Shown here piece by piece: positions 22,611 through 35,267 of a stretch of 64,000 nucleotides of DNA; the stretch's first letter is position 1; each line of letters starts with the position of its first letter. This stretch comes from Colletotrichum lupini (Eukaryota; Ascomycota; Sordariomycetes; Glomerellales; Glomerellaceae): positions 5,580,001 to 5,644,000 of the forward strand of contig NC_064677.1 of assembly GCF_023278565.1 (NCBI RefSeq), read 5' to 3'. The position numbers and the translations under genes are program-made. Under the pieces are notes generated by a model that worked only from the letters and a program-made list of their open reading frames with translations, was not told the DNA's origin and did no database searches.

Positions 22611-25600
22611 CGTAGAAAGATGCTCGTCGGGTATTGCTTTCTAGTAAAAGCCGGGATAGGAAAGTCGAGTTCTTTCGTTGCAGTGTCAGATAGACACTGG
22701 TCTTGTTTTTGTAATTTGATAGAGTGTTCGTTTGTGTTGAGACCAAGGTTCGTTGGCAAGATAGAGATCAGGAGACAGTGCCTCAGATGGAAGTTCTTGA
22801 GAGGGAGGGAGTGGGTTAAGACAAGTTTGCGTTGTTAGGAGTCTAAACCAAAGTCATGGCGTGAGAGAAGCCGTTAGATCTGCTTTAGCTCCCGACCAGC
22901 TGGGAAAGAGACTAGTCTTGGAGTCGCCACAGAAAGTGCAAAGATGATTTGCGGGCGAGTTGCAAAGAGGTGGTAGGTAGAAGGGGGAGGTTGACTGGAA
23001 GGGAAGGGTAGGCGAGGAGCGGGAGACAGGGTTCCCCTTAGGGCAAGGAACAAGCTAGGAGAAACCTTGGGGTCTGGGTCTCTCGAGAGAAGGGGGGGGG
23101 GCTGGGAGTGGAAGGGAAGATGAGGTTAGGTCGGGGCCGAAGAGAGAATGACGCAGCAGCCGCTAGTCCAGGGGTCCTGCCGCGATGCGATGGTAGGGTG
23201 GTCGGATGATGAGGCTGCAAGAGAGCTACGGCATCGACTTTTAGGTTAGACGATCGGGAGTGAAATGGGAAAGTAAAGTAAGAGTATGGAGTGGCCAGAA
23301 AGAGAGAAGGGGGAAGGACGATCTGTCTCTTTGTAATAACAAAGGAGGAACAGGAACGGAGCCGCCTCTGGTTCGGGTAAGAAGGGCAGAGTTTTTTGTC
23401 CAGTTGAGCAACAAAATCCCGGGGCGTTTTACTTGGGAGTTCAAGCTGGCCGGAGCACCGCAGAGAGTCGTTTACGCAGTTATTGATGAACACTGGGACA
23501 CAATGCAGGGTCGAGCCACCGTCCCAACTAAGCTAAACCCGGAAGGTTCACGACGCAAGCTCGCTAAAGGGGTGGAGTACTATGCAGTGAGATAGGCACC
23601 GCGTGCTAGAAGGAAGAAAGTTGATGATAGACTTGGCCGTAGGATAGTTACTGTTATCCCGAGATTTGATCCAGCGAGATAGATGAAGTAATATCGAACA
23701 GACTGAAGGACGACAGGTTGTACGCAGTCAGGTCCGTAAAGAAGACATGGATGGAATGGACGTCGTCGGAAAAAGAGAATGGTAAAAGGTCCAATCAGTT
23801 TGCACGGACAAACCGCCGATGGCTTAGAGTAGTCATGACGCCTCCTCTCAATGTTCTCCTCCTCGACTGGCAAGCAGACAGACTAAGTCACATTGGACCC
23901 TGAAATTTCATGATCCCTCCGAGTCTGGGCCCCCCCGGCCACCCCCCTTCCCAGTCTGTTCGGGTGGCCGCCAGATTTGGATTTGCCATGCATATCCAAG
24001 AGACAGGAGAGCCTCGACAGGAATTGGTACATTTGTCTGCGAACTGGAAGGGTGTTCTTGCCTGTCGGCCGATTCTGAATGAGGCAAGGAGGACGGCCTT
24101 GGTGGTTGCCGGGGTCAACTCCGCGACTCCCCGACCATAGACAGAAGTGATAAGATACCTAGAATCTGACAGTTCACACATATTGCGTAAGGATGGGAGG
24201 CAATTTCCATGGTTGAAAAGGCTGAGACGTGGCACGGGGAGTGCGCTGGTGCCGGCACATAGCAAGGAGCGAGGTGAAAGGGCCGCAGGATTGCATGGCG
24301 ATGGTGAGGACATGGGAAAGATGGATAGCAGTGCACCGAGATCGAGAGGTACTTCTGATGCAGAGATAAAGTCCGGGGTTCCAGAGATCGAGTCCACCCG
24401 GACGGATCCATGGGACTAGTTTTAGTGGAGACCACCTCTACGTACCTTACTGTGTCGGTACGTATATGCTGCCCTACCAGGGGACCACACAACCCTCAGG
24501 CCACCGACAAGCCCAGCACTCCCAGCACTCCCAGTCACCTCACACCTCACTTGCTTACCTCGCGTTCCTACGGATATTCCTGCTGCTCGCCTTTGTCACA
24601 TCTCTGATTCATCGAAATCTGCTTTGCCTTGGACAGCAATGGGATACGAATACTCCCGAGTCCCAGAACTCCCAGCTGCATCGCCCCTGGCATGGCACTG
24701 CATGGGAATGCACCGTCAAGGCTGCCGAAAGAGCTTACCAAATTCAACACCCTTGACCATCTCGCTGTGTTCGCCGACGCAGATTCCCAACCACGATGTT
24801 CCCTGATCCATCGGACTCCATCAGCAAAAAGAAGAACTACCCGATCGATGCCATCGTCGTGTGTCAAGCTGTAGCAACCGAGCATCGCGGGCAGAGCGCA
24901 AACCCATCTGCAATCCACCTCCCTGCCTGACAATGCAGGTCGCAATGATCTTGGAGCTCGGTGCGGATTGCGGCTTCTACCTGGGAATATGATGAATCAT
25001 CGGACACCACTAAACGTTCCCGCTTTGTTCCCAGACTCTGTCTTTGGCTTTAGTGCCGTCCGCCATCGCCGCCGCCGCCCCCTACTACGGACACACGCCC
25101 ATTACACGCCACAGCCACTCAGCCGATCCATTGATGGATTGGGAATGACAGCTCGGTACGAGAGCAGAGCCTCCAGGCTCCAGACTCCCGACTCTTCGCA
25201 AGCTTCGGCGCCTTCATGAACGCTATCGAGTCAGTCTCCGCTTTAACTCACGGTATCAACACTGCAGTCTGCGCGGCACTTATTTCGCGCACAACTTATT
25301 CGGAAGCTTTGGTATTTGCCTACCCTACGCCCCTCCCTTCCTCCCTCCAGAGAGCCAAAATCAAAAGAGACGAATTGTTGGTTGATACTTTCAAGCCTAC
25401 TTTGAGTCGCTCAGCTGAATGAATATGCAGCTGGGCACCCTGTTTCGACAAGCTCCAAGACCTCGAAGATGGACTGTTATTCGTCAACATCACGCCAACC
25501 TCCAGCTGAACCAGGGTGCCAGCTCCAGTATTTTCTGAGCTCAAACTCGCTGGCGTATCATGCGTTCTGACAAGACTCTTCGCTTGTTCGTCAAGGTGCA

Positions 25601-28600
25601 CATCGTTCCCAACCCGCTACTTGTATCATTGAGCGTATAGATACGCCATTCGGGTTGCATAACGCTGGCCGTGGTCAAGTCGAGTCATAAGAGGAAAAAG
25701 AAAGTTCACCATTTTCCGAGGGAGATTCCAAAACTCATCTGCTAGAAAGCCGCACTTCGCGATAGCTCTCAAGCGGCGGTAACCGGCCTCTGCTCCCGCG
25801 TGCGCCAAAGGCTAAAATTGCCTTGCCTTGTTCACATACTACTTCCAATGAAATGGTCCGGGGCTGATACACAACTAGGTGCCGGAACTTGAACCCCTGG
25901 CCAGGGCGACGACTCCCTTTAACTCGATCTGCGTTCAGAGCTTGGCCGCCCGGCATCACAGCTCCAAGAAGTTGCAAGTTTGTTCAAGTTCTGGTAAACG
26001 GAGAGTAATTGTGATGGACAGTGACAAGCCAACCGCGCTTTCTCAGCCTGGCAGTCAGTGCTGCGCCGAAACCCCCCAGATTACTTAGCCAATGACGGCC
26101 GTCCGCGCCAACCCTCGATCTGCGGGCTCGATGCTCAGAGAGCCATACTGATGGATCGGACCGGGTATCTGCGTTGGTGGCCCTGTGGTAGAAATGCCAC
26201 GCTCTGCTTGGTTACGGCTTTTCCGACGGCACCGATTTGTGCTCCCATTCTAGGCCCTTGATCCTGAACTGGCAATCGTGTCGGAGATTCCTCCACCACA
26301 AAACGTGCGTTGGCTTAGTGCTTGGCTCTTAAGCAAACGGCGCCCCGCCGTCACCTGCGAACACCTGCTGTTGCACTGCAGTCGCGGGTTTCACTTTTTG
26401 ACAACGTGGATGTTGTTTCTTCTTCCAGAACTTTGAATGCGACAAGGGGCGCGCTACAGCATGCCTCGCGATGCAAATGAGTAGCGGCAAGGCTGGTATC
26501 GGAAACCCACACTCAACACCAAATGCTACACGAGGGGCCTAGACTCTGAGGAAGGAATTGCCATTGCGAAGGAAGCCGATCTCGAATCGGCTCTGTGCAT
26601 CGTATCTCGCTGCTTGCTCACAGAATTTGACACCTATGCCATGCCGTCGATGCAGATGCCGTAGGGCAGTCTTAACCATCGAATTCTTCCCACCGATAGT
26701 ACTCTGCCGGGCCGCAGCTTGTCGAACGAGGTCTCATTCCCGCGCCGAAATTCTAGGCCCGCCTATCCCCGGTGACACCCGGGCGAGGTACCGGACTCGG
26801 ACTTCCCGTCCCACATTTCATCGACATCCGGATCGGGGTTGCGAAGCCGACCTAGGAAATATGGTTGTCTCACATTTCCCAACGACAACGACTTTCATTC
26901 CAGACTCCAAGTTTTCCATGCCACGCACGTCACTGCGTGCTCGCCACGCTACAGCGTTTTCGAGAGCCTGAATGTTTTCACCTATCGCGTGCTTACTTAC
27001 CTATCCCTGTCTGCAGGTCTTAGACTTAACGCCGCTGCAAGGACTCGTGCGTGCCTGGCATGCGAACAGGTTGGCAGAAGAAGTCTCGACCGTGACCGAC
27101 TCTCCTACGCGTCATTAGCTCAGATTCTAGCCTCCATTCACCCGCACATTGTCTGGTAGACTTCAATCTTCAATTTTCTGTCGACATTGAATGCGTTCAC
27201 GGTGCCTCGCCAGCTTGGTAAGATTAGCTATAGAACATTTTCCAAGCTAAAGAACATATCCCAAGCCCAGACACTGGTTTATCATCATGTCTGGGATGCG
27301 GCGGCTAGAATTGCGGTAATCCTCACCTACCCCTCTCCACCTCTTCGAATCGATAAATGCATGCGCATTCGCTATTCGCGGTTTTTCTAAGAGATTGCTC
27401 TCTGCCTTCTGCCTCCCATCCATTCTAGGTAATCTGATTAACCAGCCTGATACGACTGAACGTTCGATGATGGGCCTGGGCCCCAGTTGTGCATGTCCGG
27501 AAAAAGAAAAGAAAATAAGGAGAAGGATCGTCCCCGACGATCATCGCCCAACCGTCCTATGGCATCATCAGTTTCAATTACCTCCGAACCAGGTCTCTGG
27601 AGCCTAGGCAATGCATCCGTCATGTTTATAGCCGATGCCAATCAAGTGCGATATCATGAATACCCATAGCATTTGCCTGCTATTTCCGGATCGCCATGTG
27701 GCTGCTCTACATTTGAAAAGTCTAGGCAATCTCGATGAGCGAGTGTGCCATCATCCAGACGTCTTTTCTGACTACTGGCAGGCAGTTATAGTCGAGCGAT
27801 CTTTTCTTTGCGCAGTTTTAGAAATCTCCCGTGTCAGCTTGACCAGGCCACGGGGCGTATGTACCGGGCCGATGCTGAAAAATACCCATCGATTCCATGG
27901 AATAGCTCTGATGGCACGATGGATTACAGTCGGGGGCCACGCTGCAACATAGGAATTCTCCGCGCAGTCAAGTCGAGTGACGTCTTAGTTGAAGTGGCGA
28001 TTTCTCGCGTATGTGTGCTTCTCGGCTGCCAAAAAAAAAAGACGCTAAAACTCCACTGAAGTTCTGGGTCAACCTTTTTTTCCACCGGTGATCAGTGGCG
28101 GCTCTCCCCGGAGCCGAGATGACCAGCCCGGGACTCTGATGGCACGCATGGCTTAGGTAGGTGCCTGGTGACGACATGGGCAAGGGAACCGCATTACAAT
28201 CAAGGTGGGAAGGTCCTCGTGGCATTGCGCTCCACGAAACGGCAGCAAGGGCCGGCCCGGTGCTTTTTTCGATAGCTTAAACATTTAGAGATCTCGTTCG
28301 GAAGGAGTGGGATATGAATCGGCTGGGTTCCGATGGATCGCTTAGCAGCGGCTACCCTGGCGAATTTCCCAGATATGATGTGATGGTCCTGTGGTACCGG
28401 CCTGTCGTGGCTGTTACAGGTCTCACGTAGAATCCGCCAGTGTAGACGGGAAGCTAATTCGCGATTCCTCGCGTATGTTGGGGATCTAGTCCATGATTGC
28501 TTGGACCGCGATCACGGGGGTTATTGCTCTAGCCCGACGACGGCATTCGTGCTACATGAGAGCGTAATCTTTTCGAGTGGTAGGATGATCGCTCAACATA

Positions 28601-29222
28601 TCAAACCTTTCCCTAGATGCAGGTGCTCCAAGCAAAGGTCTTCGCCGTTGTGCCATACTACATCAATGGCTCATCCTTTTATCAACGCACAGTTGATAGA
28701 CCCGTAAGAAGTGGTGCCTCAACCGTAAGGTGACTTGACCAGCAGCCCCTGGCTTGGCCAGGATCTATGTCTCTGCTGATTGGGAGACATTTCAAATTCA
28801 TAGCATATCTCGAAGCAGTATGGTGTTTGAACAGTTGCGCATTGAGAAGGTGGAACCGTAGTTGTCGAGGAAGTAGGTTTGACGGAGATATAAAAATCCC
28901 AAGGCCGATTATGGCAGTCATTCTACTTTATGCACTCTATCCCTTCAACTTCGAGACGGCGGCAATATATTTTTACGTCCTTTCCTGAAGGAGAACACTG
29001 AGTTGTGTAGCATTGAGCTGACCCTATTTCCCTTGAATCTGTCTATAAATGACATTGAATAAGGTAGAATTGGAGAAAGACTGGAGACAGAAATTCCGAC
29101 GCCATCTAGTAGTTGATGCAATAATAGCAAAAATGTGAAAACCCGGGGTATAGACGTGGAAAGAGGAAAACAGAATGCAAGAACCAACAGCTAACATGAA
29201 CACTTCCACCCCCAAGCAGCCA
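22611..29222. other. 6.6-kb gene-free region of ordinary base composition
   Basis: Many short frames on both strands (60-170 codons), none with a recognisable domain and none that could be chained through plausible introns. The first several hundred bases next to 22610 must hold the CRY-DASH promoter. A run of ten G occurs at 23092-23101. The rest could hold an untranslated RNA or the remains of a lost gene; I see no positive sign of either. Confidence 0.55.
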
Positions 29223-31799
29223 CTACGACGACTGTTGACTCGAAGACACCTCAGGACGCAACCAATCAAACGTATCAAGCAAATCAAAGTTGAAATCAAG
29301 CTGCGTAGAGAAATCCCAGTCCATGGGGACATCCAGCATTACCCCGGCGGGCAACGCGCCGTCGACGGCGGACGAGGCCGACGCCGCGGGGCTGTTGAGC
29401 GCCTGGTCGAGGACGCGCTGGATGATGACCTTGCAGTCGGCGCAGAGGTCGCCGTTGGGCGCCGTGGGGCTGACCCAGTCGAGGAAGCCGACGAGGAGGC
29501 TCAGCTTCTGGATAATGCTCGAGCGGGAGACTTGGGGGTTCTGCGGGTGGTGGCCGCCTTGGAGGGTGGGTTTAAGGAGTTCCATGCATAGGATGCCGCC
29601 TCCGGGAGCCGCGTAAGCCATTACCTAGTTGAATGTGTAAGTGTTCGTCGTGTTTGTTCCCAAGTGCAAGAGGCATTGGAAGAGGAAGGGTGTTCCGGGG
29701 GGGGTTCTACACGTACGAGCCATTCAAAGTCACCGTTCATGCAAGATAGACGATCCATGTTTGTCCAGAACATGAGGGTCTTGGAAACCATTTCAAAGCT
29801 GACAGACAGCAATGTGCCGTCATCGTGGCCTCTTTTCGCGAGTAACCGCTCGATGAAGAACATGTTTTGGAGGTGTTCCAGCTTCATGATGAGTCGGGTG
29901 TACAGTAACGAGATGTCGAGTTTCCTGTTCTGCACGTCTTCTTCTCTCAGGGTCATGATATCGGGGAACCCAGCAACAGTCCGAAGTTGTCTTTCTTTGA
30001 TTTCTCTGGAGGATGAGTATTAGCAACGTAATCATGTATTTGACGTAGATAGGTGTAAGTGACAACTGCCACAATCATCACTCACAACAACGTCTCAACC
30101 AGCGTCACGGAACCCTGTCCGAGCGCGATCTCGAATATTTCGTCCCGGATATGTGCCAGCATCACGCGAGCCCGGACGATGGTGGCAGAGTAGAGCTCGC
30201 CCTTGGTGTTCCACCCGTTTTCATCGAGTGCGGCGACATGGCGCGCCAGCGAGGCCTCGTCGGAGAGGAGGTGGTCGTCCTTTAGGTCCAGAGGCGGTGG
30301 TGTGCGCGCGTATCGGCGGCTGATGAGGGGTGGTCGGCCGGCGAATGAGGCCAGGACCTTGTCTACATAGAAGACGTAGGAGAAGAGTTTGCGCTTGATC
30401 TCGGAGCAGACGGTTGGTTTGTAGCCTGCCCCCGGCGCCGCCGCGACTTCGTCGTGGAAGCCGAGGAATGTTGATAGGGCTACTGTCTCTGCGTGGAGTT
30501 GCCAGCAAGCGAAGCCTACGACGAAGCTTTAGTAGGCACTCCTGCAGAGATTAAGAACACTGTTTACACCATTGGTAGGGATTCAAACAGCCTTCGAGGG
30601 TTAAAGTAAAGACGTGAAAGACGCGACTTACTAGCATCGCCCGAGAAGAGCGACTCGATGATGGTGCGCTTCGAACACATGAAGAGGAGCAACGTGTTTC
30701 CCCCACTACCGGCAGCCTTGGTCAACTCTATACAAGCACCAAGACAGTACCGATACTGCATGACCACCTTCGTCCCCTCATCCACGCACTGAAATCGGGA
30801 GCCGACGTCCGGCCGGTACGGTCCGAGATAACGAGCCGCCAGCTCCAAGTACACAAACATCACGCCCAGTGACTCCCATCGCAAATTGGTGCCGGTGAAC
30901 TACGCCATCCACCTAGCCGGGTCGGACTCCTCGTCAGATAAGCACTTTGCGGTGTTTCCGCAGATAGTACGTGCAAGCGCAGTGAGCTGGGCATCATCTG
31001 GCCGTCGGCCGTGTTCGCCGGCGGGAAAGTACTGCGGAAACGTGTTGTACAGCGATATCATCATGTGTTTTGCCGCTAGGCGGATCCACCCGTCGCTCGG
31101 GCTCAAGTGGCTGTCGAACAGCTTGAGCCCCGTCTCGCGGTCCGGGACGTGGCGTAGGATAGTCAGACATGTTTCGAGCGCCTGAGCCGTCAGGGGCGGA
31201 GAGCACTCGAGCCCGCAGTAGGCGGTAGTCCCGATCTCTCCGATGGGCGCCGCGCTGGACGGCTGGAGCTGCTTTAGACTTGAGCGAGTCTCTTCGTAGA
31301 TGCCGCAAAAGGAGGTGAAGCCGAGGTAGCCGATGCCGAGGACGGCCGGCGTGACGGCCGGAGTGGCTGCCGTGCCGGCCGAGTCCGGGCTGGTGGGTAG
31401 ACTTGCGGAGATCGAGGGGCGGTGCTGGGTCGTGGATCTCGCGGGCGAGGTTGTCGCTGTTGCCGTTGATGCCGTCCGCGATACCGCCGTTGGTCTTGGA
31501 CTTAATTGCGATATCGGTATGACGGTGGGCTGAAAGTTCGAAGTCAGGGGAATAGACGGCGCTCTGGAAGCACGACGTTGCTCTCTCGGCCGGGCCTGCC
31601 TTGGAGTTTCGTTTGATGTTGCTGGACTGTCACCGAGGATGTACTCGCACACCTCCCCGGGACGCTTCGACTTTCTGCATCTGTTGCATATTGGTTGCGC
31701 GTGATCGCAGGCTACTTTGCGTTTTCGGCACGGCTCACAAGCCTGCGGCCGCCCGTTCTTTCGGAGTAAGAGCCGGGGTGGTGTTTGCGTTGAATCCAT
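29223..31799 (-). pseudogene. Zn2Cys6 fungal transcription factor with an in-frame amber codon
   Basis: Four exons on the minus strand: 31799-30632, 30515-30086, 30005-29717 and 29624-29223, with consensus introns. Read through, this gives 762 codons. The N-terminus has the zinc cluster CEPCRKRKVAC...CNRCRKSKRPGEVC (about residues 21-52), followed by a Ser/Thr/Pro/Ala-rich linker and the fungal regulatory middle homology region (LRWESLGVMFVYLELAARYL, CWQLHAETVALSTFLGFHDE, YVFYVDKVLASFAGRPP). A TAG at 30902-30900 interrupts exon 1 between PARWMA and FTGTNLRWES; the frame and the homology continue without a gap, so it is not an intron. CAG to TAG would be a CpA-to-TpA change, but the original codon is a guess. 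As it stands the product would end after 299 residues, keeping the DNA-binding cluster but losing most of the regulatory domain. Sequencing error is possible. Confidence 0.8.
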
Positions 31800-32731
31800 C
31801 TGGGGAAAGACAAGAATTCTTTTCCTTTACTCAAGCGATCCGATCGAAAGCCCGCAATGTACCCGTATTACAAGGTTGAATGTTTCGTAAGAGAAACTTC
31901 GGGAAGTGAATTGGAAATTCTCATCAACAACACGGCATCGGCTCGACTGTTGACCGCATGAAGTTGGTGATGTGAAGTCTCGGCTTCGGCTTCGTGGGCA
32001 CGGGCGGTTGGACTCGGCTTCGGAAGTGGAACCTCTCAGCCCGTTCTTCCCCACCTCCTCAAGCCGTCGCACGATGACTAAAATCTCATCTTCTGACTCC
32101 TTCGAGACCTCCACCCTCTAGCCCGACTTGACTGACCGAACAACGAACAAAACCTGAAGTTGAAAGTGACTGGTCGTGCAGGTCTAGCCCAAAACGACTG
32201 GCCGTGCAAGCCTCTCCGCCAAGGGCCTCACCAACCGAACGATGCAACTTTCAGCCCCGAGGATTGGGAACGAGGCGTGATTGGTTTTAGGAATTTCCCT
32301 CCTAGGTCGGAAAGCCGGCGGGCACATCCACTTCGGCAACGATCCCCCCGTCTGACCCCCCGTCGAAAACAGACACTAGCACTGACAAGACTTGTACCAA
32401 TGTGAACATTTTTGACCTACGACTCACAAACCGCGCCCTTTGACATGATGCCATGTACATTGGACGTGCATTCGTGCCATTGAGTGAGTCAAATGGGGAC
32501 TGGCCTTGCCGAAGCCGCGTTTGTATTGGAAATCAACATCAGGCTCGTGATGTATAAAAGACGCGGCCCACGACCTCCTTCCCGGGGTCTTAGATCTAAA
32601 CCGTATATTAGCAAGCAAATCAAGCACGACATTGAGTACATTACAAATCCATTGACGATACCTCAAAGAACCACCAAGTCAACGACCTCGCCGTTCTACT
32701 ACTACTACTACTACTACTCCCCTTCCTCCAC
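31800..32731. promoter_or_regulatory. Divergent intergenic region with TATA box and CTA microsatellite
   Basis: Lies between the start codons of the minus-strand zinc factor and a small plus-strand gene. TATAAAA at 32554-32560 sits about 175 bp before the ATG at 32732 and suits the small gene. A (CTA)n tract of nearly eight units occupies 32696-32718 in its presumed leader. Confidence 0.6.
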
Positions 32732-33223
32732 ATGAGTTCCATCGAATCTCAGCAATACCTCAAGGCCATCCTCCGGGACAAGACAGACAACAGCAAGACA
32801 AGCGACAACAAGAACAACAGCAGCACGATGTCTGGCTCCTTCTACGAATCAGCTTTTGTGATCCCTCACATGCAGGCTTCTGCCATGCCTCGTAGGCCTC
32901 GCCAGCCTGCACCGGCACCGCGACCAACTGTCGGCGCCATGTCCTCAGAGTCAACGCTCGTCGACAAGGACGGCGTTCCTGTGATGTCCAAGGAGAAGAA
33001 CGAAGCCAACGGTGACATCTCTGGTAAGTTGTCTCACTTATTGCAGTCTACTCTTCTTCGAGTCTCCTATCTCATTACCTTCGGCCTCATATGGCCTACC
33101 GGTTACTCTGATCAGGAATGTCTGGCTTCGATAACTCTATGACCTAGTTCTCTAACGTAGACTTCTGCAGGTTCATCATCGTCGAGCAAGAATCTACTCA
33201 AGCGTCTTTTGAAGAAAGCTTGA
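32732..33223 (+). CDS. Small 114-residue protein of unknown function
   Basis: Two exons, 32732-33023 and 33171-33223; the 147-bp intron runs GTAAGT...CTGCAG. I do not recognise it. The N-terminus is rich in Lys, Asn, Ser and Asp; a middle part is Pro/Arg-rich (MPRRPRQPAPAPRPTVGAM); the spliced C-terminus is a Ser run followed by a basic amphipathic end (SSSSKNLLKRLLKKA). No signal peptide or membrane segment. An internal ATG at 32828 is an alternative start. A TATA box, leader microsatellite and clean splice sites support it being real. Confidence 0.55.
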
Positions 33224-34069
33224 GTTATTTTTGCATATACAAAAGACTCAATTGGTCAGACAATTCGCGCTCTACCGCGTCACATGGAACTTTGGAGCTC
33301 CGGGCTAGCGTCAGCCTCCTGCTGATCCTCCTACCCTATTACCACGACTACTGCAAATCACTAGAGCGCTCATACCCGTAACGGGCGCATGGCTGCAGTC
33401 TTACATCGGACCATATGCATACACGTTCTTGCCAAGCCTGGTGGTTTCCATCAGATGACCAGCCGCACTTGCGCTGTTAATACCAGGTTCATTTGGCCAA
33501 TAGTACGAGCATGCATTGATCCTGCACCGCGACTTAGTGCTCCTTCAAACACATACACTCTTTAATTATAATCCGACATCCAACTCGATGCAGCTGGGAG
33601 AGTACACGTTGGCTTGGGGGCGAGTCGGCTTGATATTGCCTCATTCTGTCTCTTACACTTTCGAAGCCGCGGAGGACAGGGTTGAGCTGAGTGTGACCAA
33701 ACATTGCGGCTCTTGATGAACAATATGACCCTGGGAGATGAAAGTCAGCCTGGAATAAAGTTTTTGAGTCGGAAAGACCACAAGGGTTGGTTTGGCCTGA
33801 GCCTCCAAGGCCAGAGTTTTCACGCAACGCCTCGTAACCTTTGCGACTGCAACTTGTTTTCCATGGTAGTTTAGACTTCTACAAAATCAGAAAACAGATC
33901 CCGTTTATTCATTCAAACCCTATGAGGGTCACGAAATGTGAAAGTTTTGTGTTGCAGCACACAGTCCTGGTTGTCATTTACTCAGTGCCTTTGGCAAAAC
34001 GCAGGTCAATCCCTTCAACAATCGCTTGAATGTCTGATCAGTCGTCCTAAACTTTCAGTCACGCCCATC
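33224..34069. other. Intergenic, no gene seen
   Basis: Upstream region of the metalloprotease gene. The open frame that begins at 33938 runs into the protease frame, but its first 44 codons look non-coding; the signal peptide at 34070 sets the start. Confidence 0.55.
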
Positions 34070-35267
34070 ATGATCTGCCAGACCATTCTTCTCCCTATGT
34101 TGTGCATGGCATCGCTTTTCAGCGTCGCACTTGCCCAAGCATCTCAACGTCCTTCTCTGGATAATGCAAGGGACCCCCTCAACTGGTGCGGCCAGGATGA
34201 GAAGGTTCATGCGATAGGAAGAGAGGACGACTTGGCCGCTCTTGAGGCATTCTCTAAGCGCTCCTTGAACACTGAACAAGCCTCGATTCACATACCTATC
34301 AATGTCTTCCTGGTCGGAACGGAAGAACAGCGAAGTTCGGTCAAATATGTAATTATCCCACCACCTGCTCATGAGAGGAAAACCCCACGACTTCAAGTCT
34401 TCCTGCGAACGAATATACTGACTTGGATGATTTATCTAGAAAATTGAAATCCGTCATATTGGGACCACTCTCAACGAAGGCTACGCTAAGCACGGCATCA
34501 CCTTCGGCCCGATCGAGACATACGAGGTCGCCAACGACACATACGCCAACATGAACCACATGGAGCACCGGCATGACAAGACCCGGGAAATGCAGAGAGC
34601 GCTTCGCATCGGTGGACCTGAAACGTTGAACCTGTACATTGTGCCGAAATTGGATACAGGACTCCTTGGATACGCCGCCTTTCCCGACTTATTGACAAAT
34701 CCTTTCGGTATCGTGGGAGCAACAGGGACGTGGTTCGATGGAGACGCCGTCGTCATCGGCCACAGTGCTCTTGACGGCACTCTGTTTGCAAAGGCCGTGA
34801 TTCACGAAACGGGACACTGGCTGGGGCTCTACCACCCGTTCCAGGGCTCCTGCAAGATCCCCAACGGCGACTACATCCCGGACACGCCGCAGTCGCGGCA
34901 CGAGAACTACGCGTGTAAGGCCAAGGACACGTGCCCTGATTTCCCAGGCGAGGATCTGGTTTGGAATTATATGGCTTACTCGTCGTGGTGAGTTGAATCT
35001 TCCTGCACACGTGATGAAACGGTGATGCTGATGGTGAATGCAGTGACAAGAACCTATCTTTCACCCCAGGCCAAGCGTAAGTAACAATCTACGTCTCTAC
35101 ACCCCCAATCTTTGACTGACACATTGTGTCGTAGCCTTTTCATGCGTCAGTCTTGGTACAGTTTCCGCGACCCCAAAACCAGAGACCTTCCCACCGAATC
35201 GCGAGTCCCTTATCGAACGACACCTAACAAGGATATGATTGTCCGTTCAAGATTTGAAAATGCGTAG
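34070..35267 (+). CDS. Secreted M43B (pappalysin-like) metalloprotease
   Basis: Four exons: 34070-34348, 34440-34987, 35044-35076 and 35135-35267, 330 residues; all introns are GT...AG. The start was chosen because it gives a signal peptide (MICQTILLPMLCMASLFSVA, likely cut after ALA). The zinc site HETGHWLGLYH (about 215-225) has the HExxHxxGxxH ligands, and NYMAYSSC downstream, completed across intron 2, is the Met-turn. Four Cys between these motifs probably form disulfides. Length fits the fungal extracellular metalloproteases of this family (about 280-330), which are secreted and digest host or environmental protein. No immediate neighbour suggests a dedicated target. Confidence 0.9.

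Noticed and set aside
25861..25960. Leu-type tRNA-like stretch on the minus strand (GGGGTTCAAGTTCCGGCACC)
   Set aside because: Arms do not pair well; no clear anticodon stem.
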